Assembly (NCBI GenBank): GCA_963848205.1
Contig: CAWKCV010000004.1
Coordinates: 124,001-188,000 of the forward strand
Source: BOG-908 sp963848205
GTDB taxonomy: Bacteria; Pseudomonadota; Alphaproteobacteria; Acetobacterales; Acetobacteraceae
Direction of reading: 5' to 3'
DNA: 64,000 nt
Below the pieces are notes generated by a model. That model was given only the letters and a program-made list of their open reading frames with translations, did no database searches and was not told the origin of the DNA. A program made the translations under genes and the position numbers. This document shows positions 17,647 to 26,294 of the stretch, one piece after another; the first letter of the stretch is position 1, and each line of letters starts with the position of its first letter.

Positions 17647-17826
17647 ATGCCCCGCGCCCCAGCCAGCGACAGCAGACAAAAAGTTTTTTGGTCCTTTTTT
17701 TCAAAAAAGGACTGGTTCTTTCTCACTTGCCTTCTCGCCCTAGCCGCCTGCGGCAAAGTAGGCGCCCCCACCCAAGCCGGCCCCGCCGACCAGATCACCT
17801 ACCCCAAAACCTACCCCACCCAGTGA
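17647..17826 (+). CDS. Small lipoprotein whose N-terminus is formed by the repeat
   Basis: A 59-residue protein ending LALAACGKVGAPTQAGPADQ and YPKTYPTQ. The lipobox LAAC and the short GPADQITYP tail match the tiny lipoprotein commonly found after argH in alphaproteobacteria (LptM-like, proposed to assist LptD). No ATG, GTG or TTG lies between the palindromic element and the lipobox in this frame. The first start is ATG 17647, so the signal peptide would be MPRAPASDSRQ followed by the repeat-encoded KVFWSFFSKKDW and then FFLTCLLALAAC. Either the repeat became part of the signal peptide or the gene's original start has been lost. The stop overlaps the next gene. Confidence 0.6.
   Translation: MPRAPASDSRQKVFWSFFSKKDWFFLTCLLALAACGKVGAPTQAGPADQITYPKTYPTQ
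17677..17715 (-). repeat. Palindromic element copy (B flavour) inside the lipoprotein reading frame
   Basis: CAAAAAGTTTTTTG, then arms GTCCTTTTTTT and AAAAAAGGAC. It encodes QKVFWSFFSKKD in the frame of the lipoprotein. Confidence 0.9.
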
Positions 17827-18560
17827 CCCAGCACCTCGACCGCAACGGCACTCAACTCGCCTACATCGCCACCCCAGGCCGCTCCCCCACCCTCGTCTTC
17901 CTCCCCGGCTACGCCAGCGACATGACTGGCGAGAAGGCCACCACCCTCGCCGCCCACGCCCAACACCTCGGCCACGCCACCCTGCGCCTCGACTATTCCG
18001 GCCACGGCGCCAGCGGCGGCGCCTTCGAGGACGGCACCATCGGCCTTTGGACCGAAGACGCGCTCCACCTCATCGACCACCTCACCACCGGGCCCATCCT
18101 CCTTGTCGGCTCCAGCATGGGCGGCTGGATCGCGCTGCTCGTCGCTCTCGCCCGCCCCCACCGCATCGCCGCCCTTATCGGCATCGCCGCCGCCCCGGAC
18201 TTCACCGAAAACCTCATGTGGCGAACCTTCGCCCCCGAAACGCGCGCCAAAATCCAGGGCGACGGCCTCCTCCGCATCCCCAGCGACTATGGCGGCGAAA
18301 CCACCATCACCTTCAAACTCATCGAGGACGGCCGCACCCACCTCCTCCTCGAAGCGCCGATCCGCATCACCTGCCCCGTCCGCCTCATGCACGGTCAACG
18401 CGACCCCGACGTCCCGTGGCAAACCGCCATCCGCCTGGCCGGCCAGCTCGAAAGCACCGACGTCCGCGTCACCCTGATCAAGGACGGCGACCACCGGCTG
18501 TCCCGAGCGCAGGATCTGGTGCTGTTGCGCGACACAACAGGCGCGCTGCTCCGCCGCTAG
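17823..18560 (+). CDS. Alpha/beta hydrolase (carboxylesterase-like)
   Basis: Cytosolic serine hydrolase of 245 residues, substrate unknown. It has VFLPGYASDMTG (oxyanion region), LRLDYSGHGASGG, the nucleophile elbow GSSMGG (Ser), a probable acid in HGQRDPDVPW and the catalytic His in KDGDHRLS. The GTG start at 17823 overlaps the lipoprotein stop (GTGA), indicating coupling. The size and the SxSGxSxGG-type core resemble the ABHD10/acyl-protein thioesterase-like hydrolases often found beside argH in this class. In many alphaproteobacteria lysA follows this lipoprotein; here it does not. Confidence 0.85.
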   Translation: MTQHLDRNGTQLAYIATPGRSPTLVFLPGYASDMTGEKATTLAAHAQHLGHATLRLDYSGHGASGGAFEDGTIGLWTEDALHLIDHLTTGPILLVGSSMGGWIALLVALARPHRIAALIGIAAAPDFTENLMWRTFAPETRAKIQGDGLLRIPSDYGGETTITFKLIEDGRTHLLLEAPIRITCPVRLMHGQRDPDVPWQTAIRLAGQLESTDVRVTLIKDGDHRLSRAQDLVLLRDTTGALLRR

Positions 18561-18596
18561 AGAGCACGCCATCCGACACTGCCGGCGGGATGACCC

Positions 18597-19838
18597 ATGG
18601 GAACAGAAGAAACCAGGTACGCCAACGCCCCCGCGGCCAGCCTGCGCGGCCTGAACGCCCTGAACTTCCTCATGGCCGACGTGCAAGGCGGCCTCGGCCC
18701 TTACCTCTCCGTCTTCCTCGCCAGCCGCCACTGGCAGCCGGGCAGCATCGGCATGGCCATGGCCGCAAGCTCGATCGCCGCCGCCATCTGCCAGATACCC
18801 GCCGGGCTGCTGGTGGACGCCACGCGCGCCAAACGCATGGTCGCCGCCGTCTCCGGCCTGCTCATCGCGGCCGCCTGCCTGGCCATCGCCTGGTTCCCCA
18901 GCCTGCCGCCGGTGCTGGCAGCACAGATCGCCATCGGCGCCGCCTCCGCCCTGGTGCCGCCCACGCTGGCCGCCCTCGCGCTCGGCCTGGCCGGCCGGCA
19001 GCGCTTCGACGCTACGATCAGCCAGAACCAGAGCTTCAACCACGCCGGCAACTTCGTCTCCGCCCTGCTCGCCGGCACGCTCGGCCAGTTCATCGGCATC
19101 GGCTGGATCTTCTACCTGATCTGCGCCTTCGCCATCGCCAGCGCGCTGTCCACCACTCTCATCAACCCTGCCGAGATCGACCACGCCCAGGCCCGCGGCG
19201 GCGAGGCCTCGCGCGGCCGCGAAGCTGGCGAGCCCGCCAGCTTCCGCAGCCTTCTCGGCCGGCGAGACCTCCTGGTGTTCCTCGCCGCGGTCGCCTTGTT
19301 CCATCTCGGCAACGCCGCCATGCTGCCGATGGCCGGCCAGCTTCTCGCCCGCGCCCACCCTCACGAAGCCACGATCGCGCTCTCGGCCTGCATCATCGTC
19401 GCGCAAGCGGTCATGATCGGGGTCGCCTGGGCGGTCGGCCGCGCCATGGCACGCAATGTCGGCCGCAAGCCCGTCTTCCTCATCGCCTACGCGCTTCTCC
19501 CCGTGCGCGGCGTCCTATTCTCGCTCACCGCCAGCCCCACCGCCGTCATCGCCATCCAGCTGCTCGACGGCGTCGCTGCGGGCATTTTCGGCGTCGTCTC
19601 CGTGCTTATCGCGTCCGACCTCATGCGCGGCACCGGCCGGTTCAACCTCGCGCAGGGCCTGGTCGCGCTCTGCGTCGGCGTGGGCGCAGGGCTCAGCAGC
19701 CTGGTCGGCGAATACGCCGTGCAATGGTTCGGCTACCCGGCCGGCTTCCTCACGCTGGCCGGAGTGGCCGCCGGGGCATTCGCCTTCTTCGCGCTGTTCA
19801 TGCCCGAGACCCGCACAGCGTCCGAAACACCGGCCTGA
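18597..19838 (+). CDS. Major facilitator superfamily transporter
   Basis: A 413-residue inner-membrane protein with about twelve hydrophobic helices. The loop between helices 2 and 3 reads LLVDATRAKRMV, the MFS motif A position (G/L-x-x-x-D-R-x-x-R-R). A charged central loop (ARGGEASRGREAGEP) divides two six-helix halves. Substrate cannot be inferred from sequence. It lies 36 bases after the hydrolase gene on the same strand and may be cotranscribed. Confidence 0.85.
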   Translation: MGTEETRYANAPAASLRGLNALNFLMADVQGGLGPYLSVFLASRHWQPGSIGMAMAASSIAAAICQIPAGLLVDATRAKRMVAAVSGLLIAAACLAIAWFPSLPPVLAAQIAIGAASALVPPTLAALALGLAGRQRFDATISQNQSFNHAGNFVSALLAGTLGQFIGIGWIFYLICAFAIASALSTTLINPAEIDHAQARGGEASRGREAGEPASFRSLLGRRDLLVFLAAVALFHLGNAAMLPMAGQLLARAHPHEATIALSACIIVAQAVMIGVAWAVGRAMARNVGRKPVFLIAYALLPVRGVLFSLTASPTAVIAIQLLDGVAAGIFGVVSVLIASDLMRGTGRFNLAQGLVALCVGVGAGLSSLVGEYAVQWFGYPAGFLTLAGVAAGAFAFFALFMPETRTASETPA

Positions 19839-19980
19839 CGTCGCCGCCTCGCCCCGCCGGTCGCAAACCCAGCCACTCCGGGAAGCCGATTGCCGACACG
19901 CAAGCCAATTTTGTATGATCGCGCGCAAGGTAATGCTGGCCAACACTCGTTGCCAAAAGCTAGTCTTTCAAGCGGCCATG

Positions 19981-20003
19981 GTCGAGCCAAGCCCTGGCTC
20001 GAC
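19981..20003. terminator. Perfect hairpin between the MFS and hybrid-kinase genes
   Basis: Arms GTCGAGCCA and TGGCTCGAC with a five-base loop. It could end the MFS transcript, but there is no T-run, so a regulatory role is equally possible. Confidence 0.4.
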
Positions 20004-20185
20004 GAACGCGGCTTGAGCCTGATGGGAACACAGCCTCCATCGACAAATTCGGCTTCTCAACACCCAGTCTCCCGCAGCCCAAAACGCCGGTAGCGGGCGA
20101 GCAGGCGCGTGCGGCGGCGGCCGGTGCGCTGCTCGCACTCGTCGTTGCGTGCGCAGTCTGGTTCACCCTGCAGCTCCGGGCGCAA

Positions 20186-22741
20186 TTGGCCGCCATCGGG
20201 CACACGCTCGAGGTGAAGATTCAGCTCGCACAGGTCCTGTCCACGGTGCAGGATGCCGAGACCGGCCAGCGCGGCTATCTCCTCACCGCCGACCCGAGCT
20301 ACCTGCAGCCCTTTCGCCAGGCCCAGCAGAACATCGACCCTTCGGTCGCACGCATAGCCTCCCTCACCGCCGACGACCCCGATCAGCAACGCGCCGTCGC
20401 GGCACTGCGCCCGCTCATCGCCACGAAAATGACCGAGCTCGCCCAGACGGTCGACATGCGCGCGCACGCAAGCGAGCACGACGCGCTGACCGTCGTCCGC
20501 AGCAATCTGGGCCGCGACCTCATGCAAGGCATCCGCACCCGGATCGCCGCGATGATCGCGACCGAGGACCGCCTGCTGAAAACACGCCAGCGGGCGGCCG
20601 CCAGCGGCAGCCGGCTCCTGCAGGGCTCGATCGCCGCGGGGCTGCTGCTCTCGCTGCTCTTCGCCTGGCTCTGGCTGCGCTCCCTGACCCGCAGCCGCCG
20701 CTATCTCCTTGCCCTCAACGAGGCTGTCCAGACCCGGAACGAGCGTCTCGTGCAAAGCGAGGCGCAGACCCGCATGCTCGCCCACGGCATTCCGCAACTC
20801 GCCTGGATGGCGCGCACAGACGGCTATATCTTCTGGTTCAACGACCGCTGGCTGACCTATACCGGCACCACGCTGCAGGACATGCAGGGAACCGGCTGGA
20901 AATCGGTCCATCACCCCGACCATGTCGATCGCGTCGCAAAGCGTCTCCAGCATAGCTGGGATACGGGGGAGGTCTGGGAAGACACCTTCCCCGTGCGACG
21001 GCACGACGGCACGTATCGCTGGTTCCTCTCGCGCGCCGAACTGGTGCAAGGCGGTCCCGACCAGCAGGATATCTGGTTCGGCACCGCCACGGACGTGACC
21101 GACAGCCGCGCCGCCGAAATCGCGCTCGCCGAAAGCCGGGCGCGCTTGCGCGAGTCCAACTTGCTGATGCGGACGTTCATCGATGCCGTGCCCGGCGTCG
21201 TCTTTGCCAAGGATCTGGCGGGACGGATTGTGGTCGCCAACGAGGGCACGGCGCGCCTGGTCGGCAAACCGGTCGAGGAGCTGATCGGCAAGACCGATGC
21301 CGAATTCCTCTCCGACCGGCGCCAGGCCGAAACCGTCATGGCGACCGATCGCCGCATCATCGCGACGGGCATGGCCGAACAGGTCGAGGAAACCATCGAC
21401 CTGTCGGACGGCACCCCCTCCGTATGGCTGTCGTCGAAGATGCCGCTGCGCGATCAGGCCGGCGAGATCGTCGGCCTGATCGGCACATCTATCGATATCA
21501 CCGAGCGCAAACTGGCCGAGGCGATCCTTTCACGCGACAAAGCCGATCTCGAGCGCCTGGTCGAGGAACGCACGCAGAACCTGCAGGACACCCAGATCAG
21601 GCTGGCGCACACCCAGCGGCTGGAAGCATTGGGCCAACTCACCGGCGGCGTCGCACACGATTTCAACAACCTGCTGACCGCCATCATCGGCAGCCTGCGC
21701 CTGCTGACCAAGCATCTGCCGGACCTGCCGGACCGCCCCCGCCGCCTGCTCGACAACGCCATATCCGGTGCCGAACGGGGCGCCACGCTCACCCAGCGGC
21801 TGCTCGCGTTCGGCAGGCGCCAGCTTCTCTCGGCCGAGATCGTCGATGTGCCCGACATGGTCGCCGGCATGTCCGAACTCCTGCGCAGCTCGCTGGGCGC
21901 CGGCGTCGAAATCAGAACGTCGTTCCCCGACAGACTGCCATCGATCGTGGCGGATCTGAGCCAGCTCGAACTCGCCTTGCTCAACCTCGCCGTCAACGCA
22001 CGCGATGCGATGGGCGGGATGGGTGTGCTGACGATCTCCGCGCGCGCCGAGCAGGTGGACCAGCCCGATGGGCTCTCGCCCGGCGCCTACGTCGTGATCA
22101 GCGTCGCCGATACCGGCGAGGGGATGGACGAAGCGACCCTGGCCCGCGCAGTCGAGCCCTTTTTCACGACCAAAGGAGTGGGCAAAGGCACCGGACTTGG
22201 CCTCTCGATGGTGCATGGCCTGGCGGGGCAATCCGGCGGCAAACTCACGCTCACCAGCGGCAAGGGCCAGGGAACCGTCATCGACCTCTGGCTCCCGCAG
22301 GTCCGGTCTCTTGCGGCAGGGGCTGACCCGGAAGTGTCGAAGCCGCCTCGATTGGCCCGGCGTAGCAGCGTGCTTCTCGTCGATGACGATACGATCGTAT
22401 TGGCCGCCGCTTCCGCCCTGCTCGAAGATCTCGGCCACCTGGTCGTCGAGACGACGTCTGGCCGCCAGGCTCTCGAAATCCTCGGCGCCGAGGCCTCGAT
22501 CGACCTGGTCCTGACCGACCTGTGCATGCCGGAGATGGCCGGCACCGAACTTGCCGTCGAAATCGCCCGGCTACGGCCCGGCCTGCAGGTCATCCTCATG
22601 ACCGGCCACCCCGAAATGGCGGAGATGGCCGGCACCACCCTGCCGTTGCTCCCCAAGCCGCTCGACCGCAACGTCATGGAAAGCATGATCGGCACCGCAT
22701 TCGCCGACGAGAGCGTCGGCCAACCTCACCCGGCTCACTGA
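20186..22741 (+). CDS. CHASE3/PAS hybrid histidine kinase (start uncertain)
   Basis: Membrane sensor kinase with a C-terminal receiver. From the TTG at 20186 (851 residues): CHASE3 domain at about 1-140 (VQDAETGQRGYLLT is diagnostic), a membrane helix near 140-160, PAS at about 185-305 and 330-440, the phosphoacceptor His in GGVAHDFNNLL, N box LNLAVNARDAM, G boxes DTGEGMD and GTGLGLS, and a receiver with the phosphoacceptor Asp in DLVLTDLCMPEM. CHASE3 needs a first membrane helix, and one is encoded in frame just upstream (GALLALVVACAVWFTLQL, about 20123-20176). There is no ATG, GTG or TTG before it down to a stop near 19967. Candidates are CTG 20129 or ATC 20039. Convergent with a response regulator. 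Confidence 0.88.
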   Translation: MAAIGHTLEVKIQLAQVLSTVQDAETGQRGYLLTADPSYLQPFRQAQQNIDPSVARIASLTADDPDQQRAVAALRPLIATKMTELAQTVDMRAHASEHDALTVVRSNLGRDLMQGIRTRIAAMIATEDRLLKTRQRAAASGSRLLQGSIAAGLLLSLLFAWLWLRSLTRSRRYLLALNEAVQTRNERLVQSEAQTRMLAHGIPQLAWMARTDGYIFWFNDRWLTYTGTTLQDMQGTGWKSVHHPDHVDRVAKRLQHSWDTGEVWEDTFPVRRHDGTYRWFLSRAELVQGGPDQQDIWFGTATDVTDSRAAEIALAESRARLRESNLLMRTFIDAVPGVVFAKDLAGRIVVANEGTARLVGKPVEELIGKTDAEFLSDRRQAETVMATDRRIIATGMAEQVEETIDLSDGTPSVWLSSKMPLRDQAGEIVGLIGTSIDITERKLAEAILSRDKADLERLVEERTQNLQDTQIRLAHTQRLEALGQLTGGVAHDFNNLLTAIIGSLRLLTKHLPDLPDRPRRLLDNAISGAERGATLTQRLLAFGRRQLLSAEIVDVPDMVAGMSELLRSSLGAGVEIRTSFPDRLPSIVADLSQLELALLNLAVNARDAMGGMGVLTISARAEQVDQPDGLSPGAYVVISVADTGEGMDEATLARAVEPFFTTKGVGKGTGLGLSMVHGLAGQSGGKLTLTSGKGQGTVIDLWLPQVRSLAAGADPEVSKPPRLARRSSVLLVDDDTIVLAAASALLEDLGHLVVETTSGRQALEILGAEASIDLVLTDLCMPEMAGTELAVEIARLRPGLQVILMTGHPEMAEMAGTTLPLLPKPLDRNVMESMIGTAFADESVGQPHPAH

Positions 22742-23094
22742 CCGCGCACCTCGGCCACGATCTGCTCGAGTTCGGTGTTGCCATACGGTTTGGATACCAG
22801 CGGCCAGTCACCCCCAAGCGTCGAATCGACATACCCGGACACCAGCACGATCTTCAGCTTGGGAAACCGCGCCGCCGCCGCCCGCGCCAATTCCGGCCCG
22901 ATCATCCCGGGCATCCGGTAATCGGTGAACAGAAGCGCGATATCGGGCCGCTGCTCCAATATCCGCAGCGCCTGCTGGCCGCTGTCCGCCTGCAGAACCT
23001 CGAGCCCGAGATCCTCGAACATCGCGACGGCCACGAACCGCACCATGTCCTCGTCATCGACCACCAGAACCGTTTTGGGTGCAGTTGCAGTCAT
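22735..23094 (-). CDS. Single-domain response regulator
   Basis: A 119-residue CheY-like receiver with no output domain. It shows the acidic pair VVDDED, the phosphoacceptor Asp in LLFTDYRMPGM, a Ser in the Thr/Ser switch position (VLVSGY) and the conserved Lys in VSKPYG. ATG at 23094 was chosen because the receiver starts directly after MTATAPK. The gene converges on the hybrid kinase, overlapping it by seven bases. Pairs of this kind suggest it takes phosphate from the kinase or competes with its receiver. Confidence 0.9.
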   Translation of the reverse strand: MTATAPKTVLVVDDEDMVRFVAVAMFEDLGLEVLQADSGQQALRILEQRPDIALLFTDYRMPGMIGPELARAAAARFPKLKIVLVSGYVDSTLGGDWPLVSKPYGNTELEQIVAEVRGQ

Positions 23095-23173
23095 TCGAGC
23101 ATTTTCCACATACACCTGTAACCGGCTCGCGGGTGCAACGACAAATAGAAGCAACGCCCGCACAAATCATCTT

Positions 23174-24016
23174 CTATTCTACGTCCACCATGCCGGGAGC
23201 CCGAAGACCTTCCCGGAACGTCGGGTATCGCCACGAATAGCCCAGCATCTCCTGCGTGCGCCTGCTGCTCACCCGCCGGTTCTCCGCCCAGAAGCTGAGC
23301 GCCATCTCGCTCATCCCCGCCTGCGCCACCGCAAACGGCACCGGCTCGGGCGGCGCCACACCGAGTATCCGGCACGCCTCGGCAACCACCTCGCCGCTTT
23401 CCGCCGGCTCGTCGTCGGAAAAATTCAGCACCCGCTGGCCCGCCGGCAGCCGCGCGATCGCCGCCATCACCCCGCCGGCGATGTCCTCCACATGGATCCG
23501 CCCGAACGAATGGCCCGGCGCCGAGACGATCCGCGCCCGCCCGGCACGCACATCGTCGAGCACGTTGCGCCCTGGCCCATAGATTCCGGCCAGACGGACT
23601 ATATCCAGGTTCCGCGCCCCGGCCACGTCGCGCCACGCCTCCTCTGCCGCCAGCCTGCGCCGGGACCGCTCGCTGCCCGGCGCCGGCACCGTCGCCTCGT
23701 CCACCCAGCCGCCACCCCGGTCGCCATACACGCCGGTGGTCGACAGATACCCCAGCCATGCCAGCCCCTGTGCCTCGCGCAGCACCGTGCCATAACGCGC
23801 CAGCACCGGATCGCCCTCGCGCGGCGGCGCCGTCGCCAGCACATGCGTGGCCGACGCGATCTCCGCCTCCGCCCGATCAAACCCCACCAGCCGCACACCC
23901 TCCGGCGCCGCCGCATCCATCGTGCGGCTCGTCGCCACCACGTCCCAGCCTGCCCGCCGCGCGGCCTCGGCCACCGCCCGGCCGCTATAACCCAACCCGA
24001 AAATCAGCAGCCGCAT
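23174..24016 (-). CDS. SDR-family NAD(P)-binding protein (YeeZ-like epimerase/reductase)
   Basis: Extended short-chain dehydrogenase-like protein of 280 residues. The N-terminal nucleotide-binding loop is LLIFGLGYSGRAVAEAARR, with WDVVATSR as the second strand. LSTTGVYGDRGGGWVDE contains the family's TGVYGD motif. The typical YxxxK catalytic pair is not obvious, which is usual for the YeeZ group. ATG at 24016 was chosen because the Rossmann motif follows at once. The reaction is unknown. Divergent from the TPR gene. Confidence 0.8.
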   Translation of the reverse strand: MRLLIFGLGYSGRAVAEAARRAGWDVVATSRTMDAAAPEGVRLVGFDRAEAEIASATHVLATAPPREGDPVLARYGTVLREAQGLAWLGYLSTTGVYGDRGGGWVDEATVPAPGSERSRRRLAAEEAWRDVAGARNLDIVRLAGIYGPGRNVLDDVRAGRARIVSAPGHSFGRIHVEDIAGGVMAAIARLPAGQRVLNFSDDEPAESGEVVAEACRILGVAPPEPVPFAVAQAGMSEMALSFWAENRRVSSRRTQEMLGYSWRYPTFREGLRAPGMVDVE

Positions 24017-24101
24017 CGTTCCCCCAAAGCCTCCACGCGCCGGCGCAAAGTTCCAAACCGCCAACTTCCGGCACGGCGCGCCACCTCCTACATTGGTGGC
24101 A

Positions 24102-24935
24102 ATGAGCCAATGCGCGACCATCGGCCTCGCGGCAACGCTGATAGCCGCCACCTTCACCCTCGCCTGGCACGCGCCGGCGCGCGCGCAGTTTGCGGCTGCC
24201 TCCAACGACGCCGCCCTACCGATTCCGCCCGTGCCGCCCCGCATCGCCGAGGGCGCGCAATACGAAGCCTGCCTCGACCTGCTCGCCACCGACCCGAACG
24301 GCGCCGACACCATGGCCGCCAGCCTCGCCGCCCAGCGGTCGCCCGCCACCGCCGACGCCGCCGCGCATTGCCACGCCCTCGCTCAGGTCGAACTCGGCAA
24401 CACCGAGGACGGCGCCGGCCTGCTCGACAAGCTCGCCACCACCAGCGCCGCACCGGCCACCTCGCGTGCCGTCGTTTTCGCACAGGCCGCCCAAGCCTGG
24501 ACGATGGCCGGACACAACGACGAAGCCCTCGCCAGCGCTACCCGCGCCCTCGCACTCTCGCCGGACGACCCGGAAATCCTTATCGGCCATGCCATCACTG
24601 CCATCGCCACGCACGCCTTGGCCGCAGCCGACGCCGACCTGACCCACGCGCTCGACCTCGACCCGCAGCGTGCCGACGCGCTCGTGCTGCGCGCCACCGC
24701 CCGGCGCGAACTCGGCCGCCTGCCCGAAGCCCACGCCGACATCGACGCCGCCTGCCATCTCGACCCCGACGACCCGGACGGGCTTCTGGAGCGCGGCATC
24801 ATCCGCCAGCGCACCGGCGACCTGGCGGGGGCGCGTGCGGACTGGGAACGCGCGGCGGAGATGGCGGCCGATACGCCGACGGGGGATTTGGCGCAGCAGA
24901 ATTTGGCGCTGCTGGCGGCGGGGCCTCGGCAGTAG
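24102..24935 (+). CDS. Exported tetratricopeptide-repeat protein
   Basis: A 277-residue protein with a Sec signal peptide (LAATLIAATFTLAW, cleavage after ARA) and at least three TPR-like units. These include AWTMAGHNDEALASATRALALSPDDPEI, ADLTHALDLDPQRADALVLRA and the pair ending GLLERGIIRQRTGDLAGARADWERA. Such proteins scaffold periplasmic assemblies, but no partner is evident. ATG 24102 is preferred; GTG 24096 and TTG 24093 are in frame just before it. A palindromic element follows its stop. Confidence 0.82.
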   Translation: MSQCATIGLAATLIAATFTLAWHAPARAQFAAASNDAALPIPPVPPRIAEGAQYEACLDLLATDPNGADTMAASLAAQRSPATADAAAHCHALAQVELGNTEDGAGLLDKLATTSAAPATSRAVVFAQAAQAWTMAGHNDEALASATRALALSPDDPEILIGHAITAIATHALAAADADLTHALDLDPQRADALVLRATARRELGRLPEAHADIDAACHLDPDDPDGLLERGIIRQRTGDLAGARADWERAAEMAADTPTGDLAQQNLALLAAGPRQ

Positions 24936-24947
24936 GCAAGACGAGCG

Positions 24948-24982
24948 GTCCTTTTCGTAAAAAAAAGACGAAAAAACTTTTG
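24948..24982 (+). repeat. Palindromic element copy, degenerate
   Basis: CGGTCCTTTTCGTAAAAAAAAG then ACGAAAAAACTTTTGC. It lies just after the TPR stop, hairpin end facing that gene. Confidence 0.75.
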
Positions 24983-25052
24983 CTGTCTGGTGCTCCCTGA
25001 ACTGGCGGGGCGTCTGGGGCGTTTCATCGCCAGACGCGTCCCAGGGGGTAGC

Positions 25053-26294
25053 ATGCGGATCGGGCTTGCTACGCTGTTCTATGTCGCACTCCAGCCAGCT
25101 TCTGCCGCCACCTTGCACGACGCGGTCGAAGCCGCCTGGCTGCGCCTGCCGCAAACCCGCTCCATCGAGGCCCGCCAGGCCGTGGCCGCCGCAAAAAACG
25201 AGGCCGGCAGCGCCTTCTTTCCCAATGCCGCCACCGCCACCGGCAGCTTCGTCAACGACAAGATCGTCGGCAGCAACCAGAACTACATCACCTCTCAGGT
25301 CGAACTCAGCACGCCCGTCTGGCTCCCCGGCGAAGGCACCGCCACCCAGCGCGCTGCCGACGCCGAAGGCCGCGCCGCCGTGGCCGACGGTGAGGCCCTG
25401 CACCTCGCCGTCGCCGAAAAAGTGCTCCAGCTCGTCGTCCAGGCCGAAGGCGACACCAACCAGCTCGCCATCTCCCGACGCCGGCTGACCACCGCCCAGG
25501 CGCTGGCCAAAGCCGTGCACGACCGCTTCGCCGCGGGCGAGTCGCCCGAGACGGACTCGCTGGCCGCCGACGCGGAAGCCGCCAACGCGGAACTCAGCCT
25601 GCAAAGCGCGCAAGCCCAGGCCGCCAACGCACGCGCGGCCTACGCTGCGCTGACCGGACTGCCTGTGCTGCCTCGCCTGGACGCCGCCACCGCGGCCACG
25701 CCATGCCTCCTCGCCGGCGCACCCGGCGAGAGTGACCAGCCGGCGCAACCCGACCCGGCCTGGCTCGACCAGCATCCGCGCATGATCGCCGCCCGCCGCG
25801 CCCTCGAAGCCGCCGAGGCCAAAGCCCGGCTTGTTCGCATCGAAAACCGCGATAACCCGGAAATCGGCCTGCAAGGCATCGACGAAAAACAGCCCGGCAC
25901 ACGTTGGGACACCCGGATGGCGGTCATCATCCGCCTGCCGTTCGCCAGCGCCGCCCGCAACGCGCCGCGCCGCGCCGCCGCCGAACAGGCCGTCACCGAA
26001 GCCGACGTGCAGCTCGAACTCACCCGGCGCGAACTCCTCTCGCTCTCGTGCCAGTCCAATGTCGCACTGCAGGCCGCCCAGCGCAGCCAGGCCGCTGCCA
26101 CCCGCGCGGCCACGGCCATGGATCTGCGCCGCGCCAAGATCGAGCGTGCCTGGCGCGCCGGCGAAATGCCGCTCATCGAACTCATCCGCGCCGACGCGAT
26201 GGCCTACGACTCGGACAGTACGCGCGAGAAAGCCGCCCTCGACCTCGCCGCCGCACGCACCCAGGCGCGCCTGCTGCAAGGAATTCTCCCATAA
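25053..26294 (+). CDS. Outer-membrane factor of an RND efflux system (CzcC/CusC type)
   Basis: TolC-family channel, 413 residues. A signal peptide (RIGLATLFYVALQPASA) is followed by two OEP halves. ATLHDAVEAAWLRLPQTRSIEARQ is the usual start of the mature protein; long Ala/Glu-rich helices follow. No lipobox is visible. GGGGG at 25044-25048 serves as ribosome site for ATG 25053. It is the first gene of a three-gene operon with an adaptor and an RND pump. Its TAA overlaps the ATA proposed as start of the adaptor. Confidence 0.88.
   Translation: MRIGLATLFYVALQPASAATLHDAVEAAWLRLPQTRSIEARQAVAAAKNEAGSAFFPNAATATGSFVNDKIVGSNQNYITSQVELSTPVWLPGEGTATQRAADAEGRAAVADGEALHLAVAEKVLQLVVQAEGDTNQLAISRRRLTTAQALAKAVHDRFAAGESPETDSLAADAEAANAELSLQSAQAQAANARAAYAALTGLPVLPRLDAATAATPCLLAGAPGESDQPAQPDPAWLDQHPRMIAARRALEAAEAKARLVRIENRDNPEIGLQGIDEKQPGTRWDTRMAVIIRLPFASAARNAPRRAAAEQAVTEADVQLELTRRELLSLSCQSNVALQAAQRSQAAATRAATAMDLRRAKIERAWRAGEMPLIELIRADAMAYDSDSTREKAALDLAAARTQARLLQGILP

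Noticed and set aside
17811..19406. 531-codon minus-strand open frame opposite the hydrolase and MFS genes
   Set aside because: Low-complexity antisense shadow; the plus-strand genes have clear family motifs.
20022..20093. ATG at 20022 as start of the hybrid kinase
   Set aside because: It lies in a different frame and ends in a stop at 20091-20093 before the first membrane helix.
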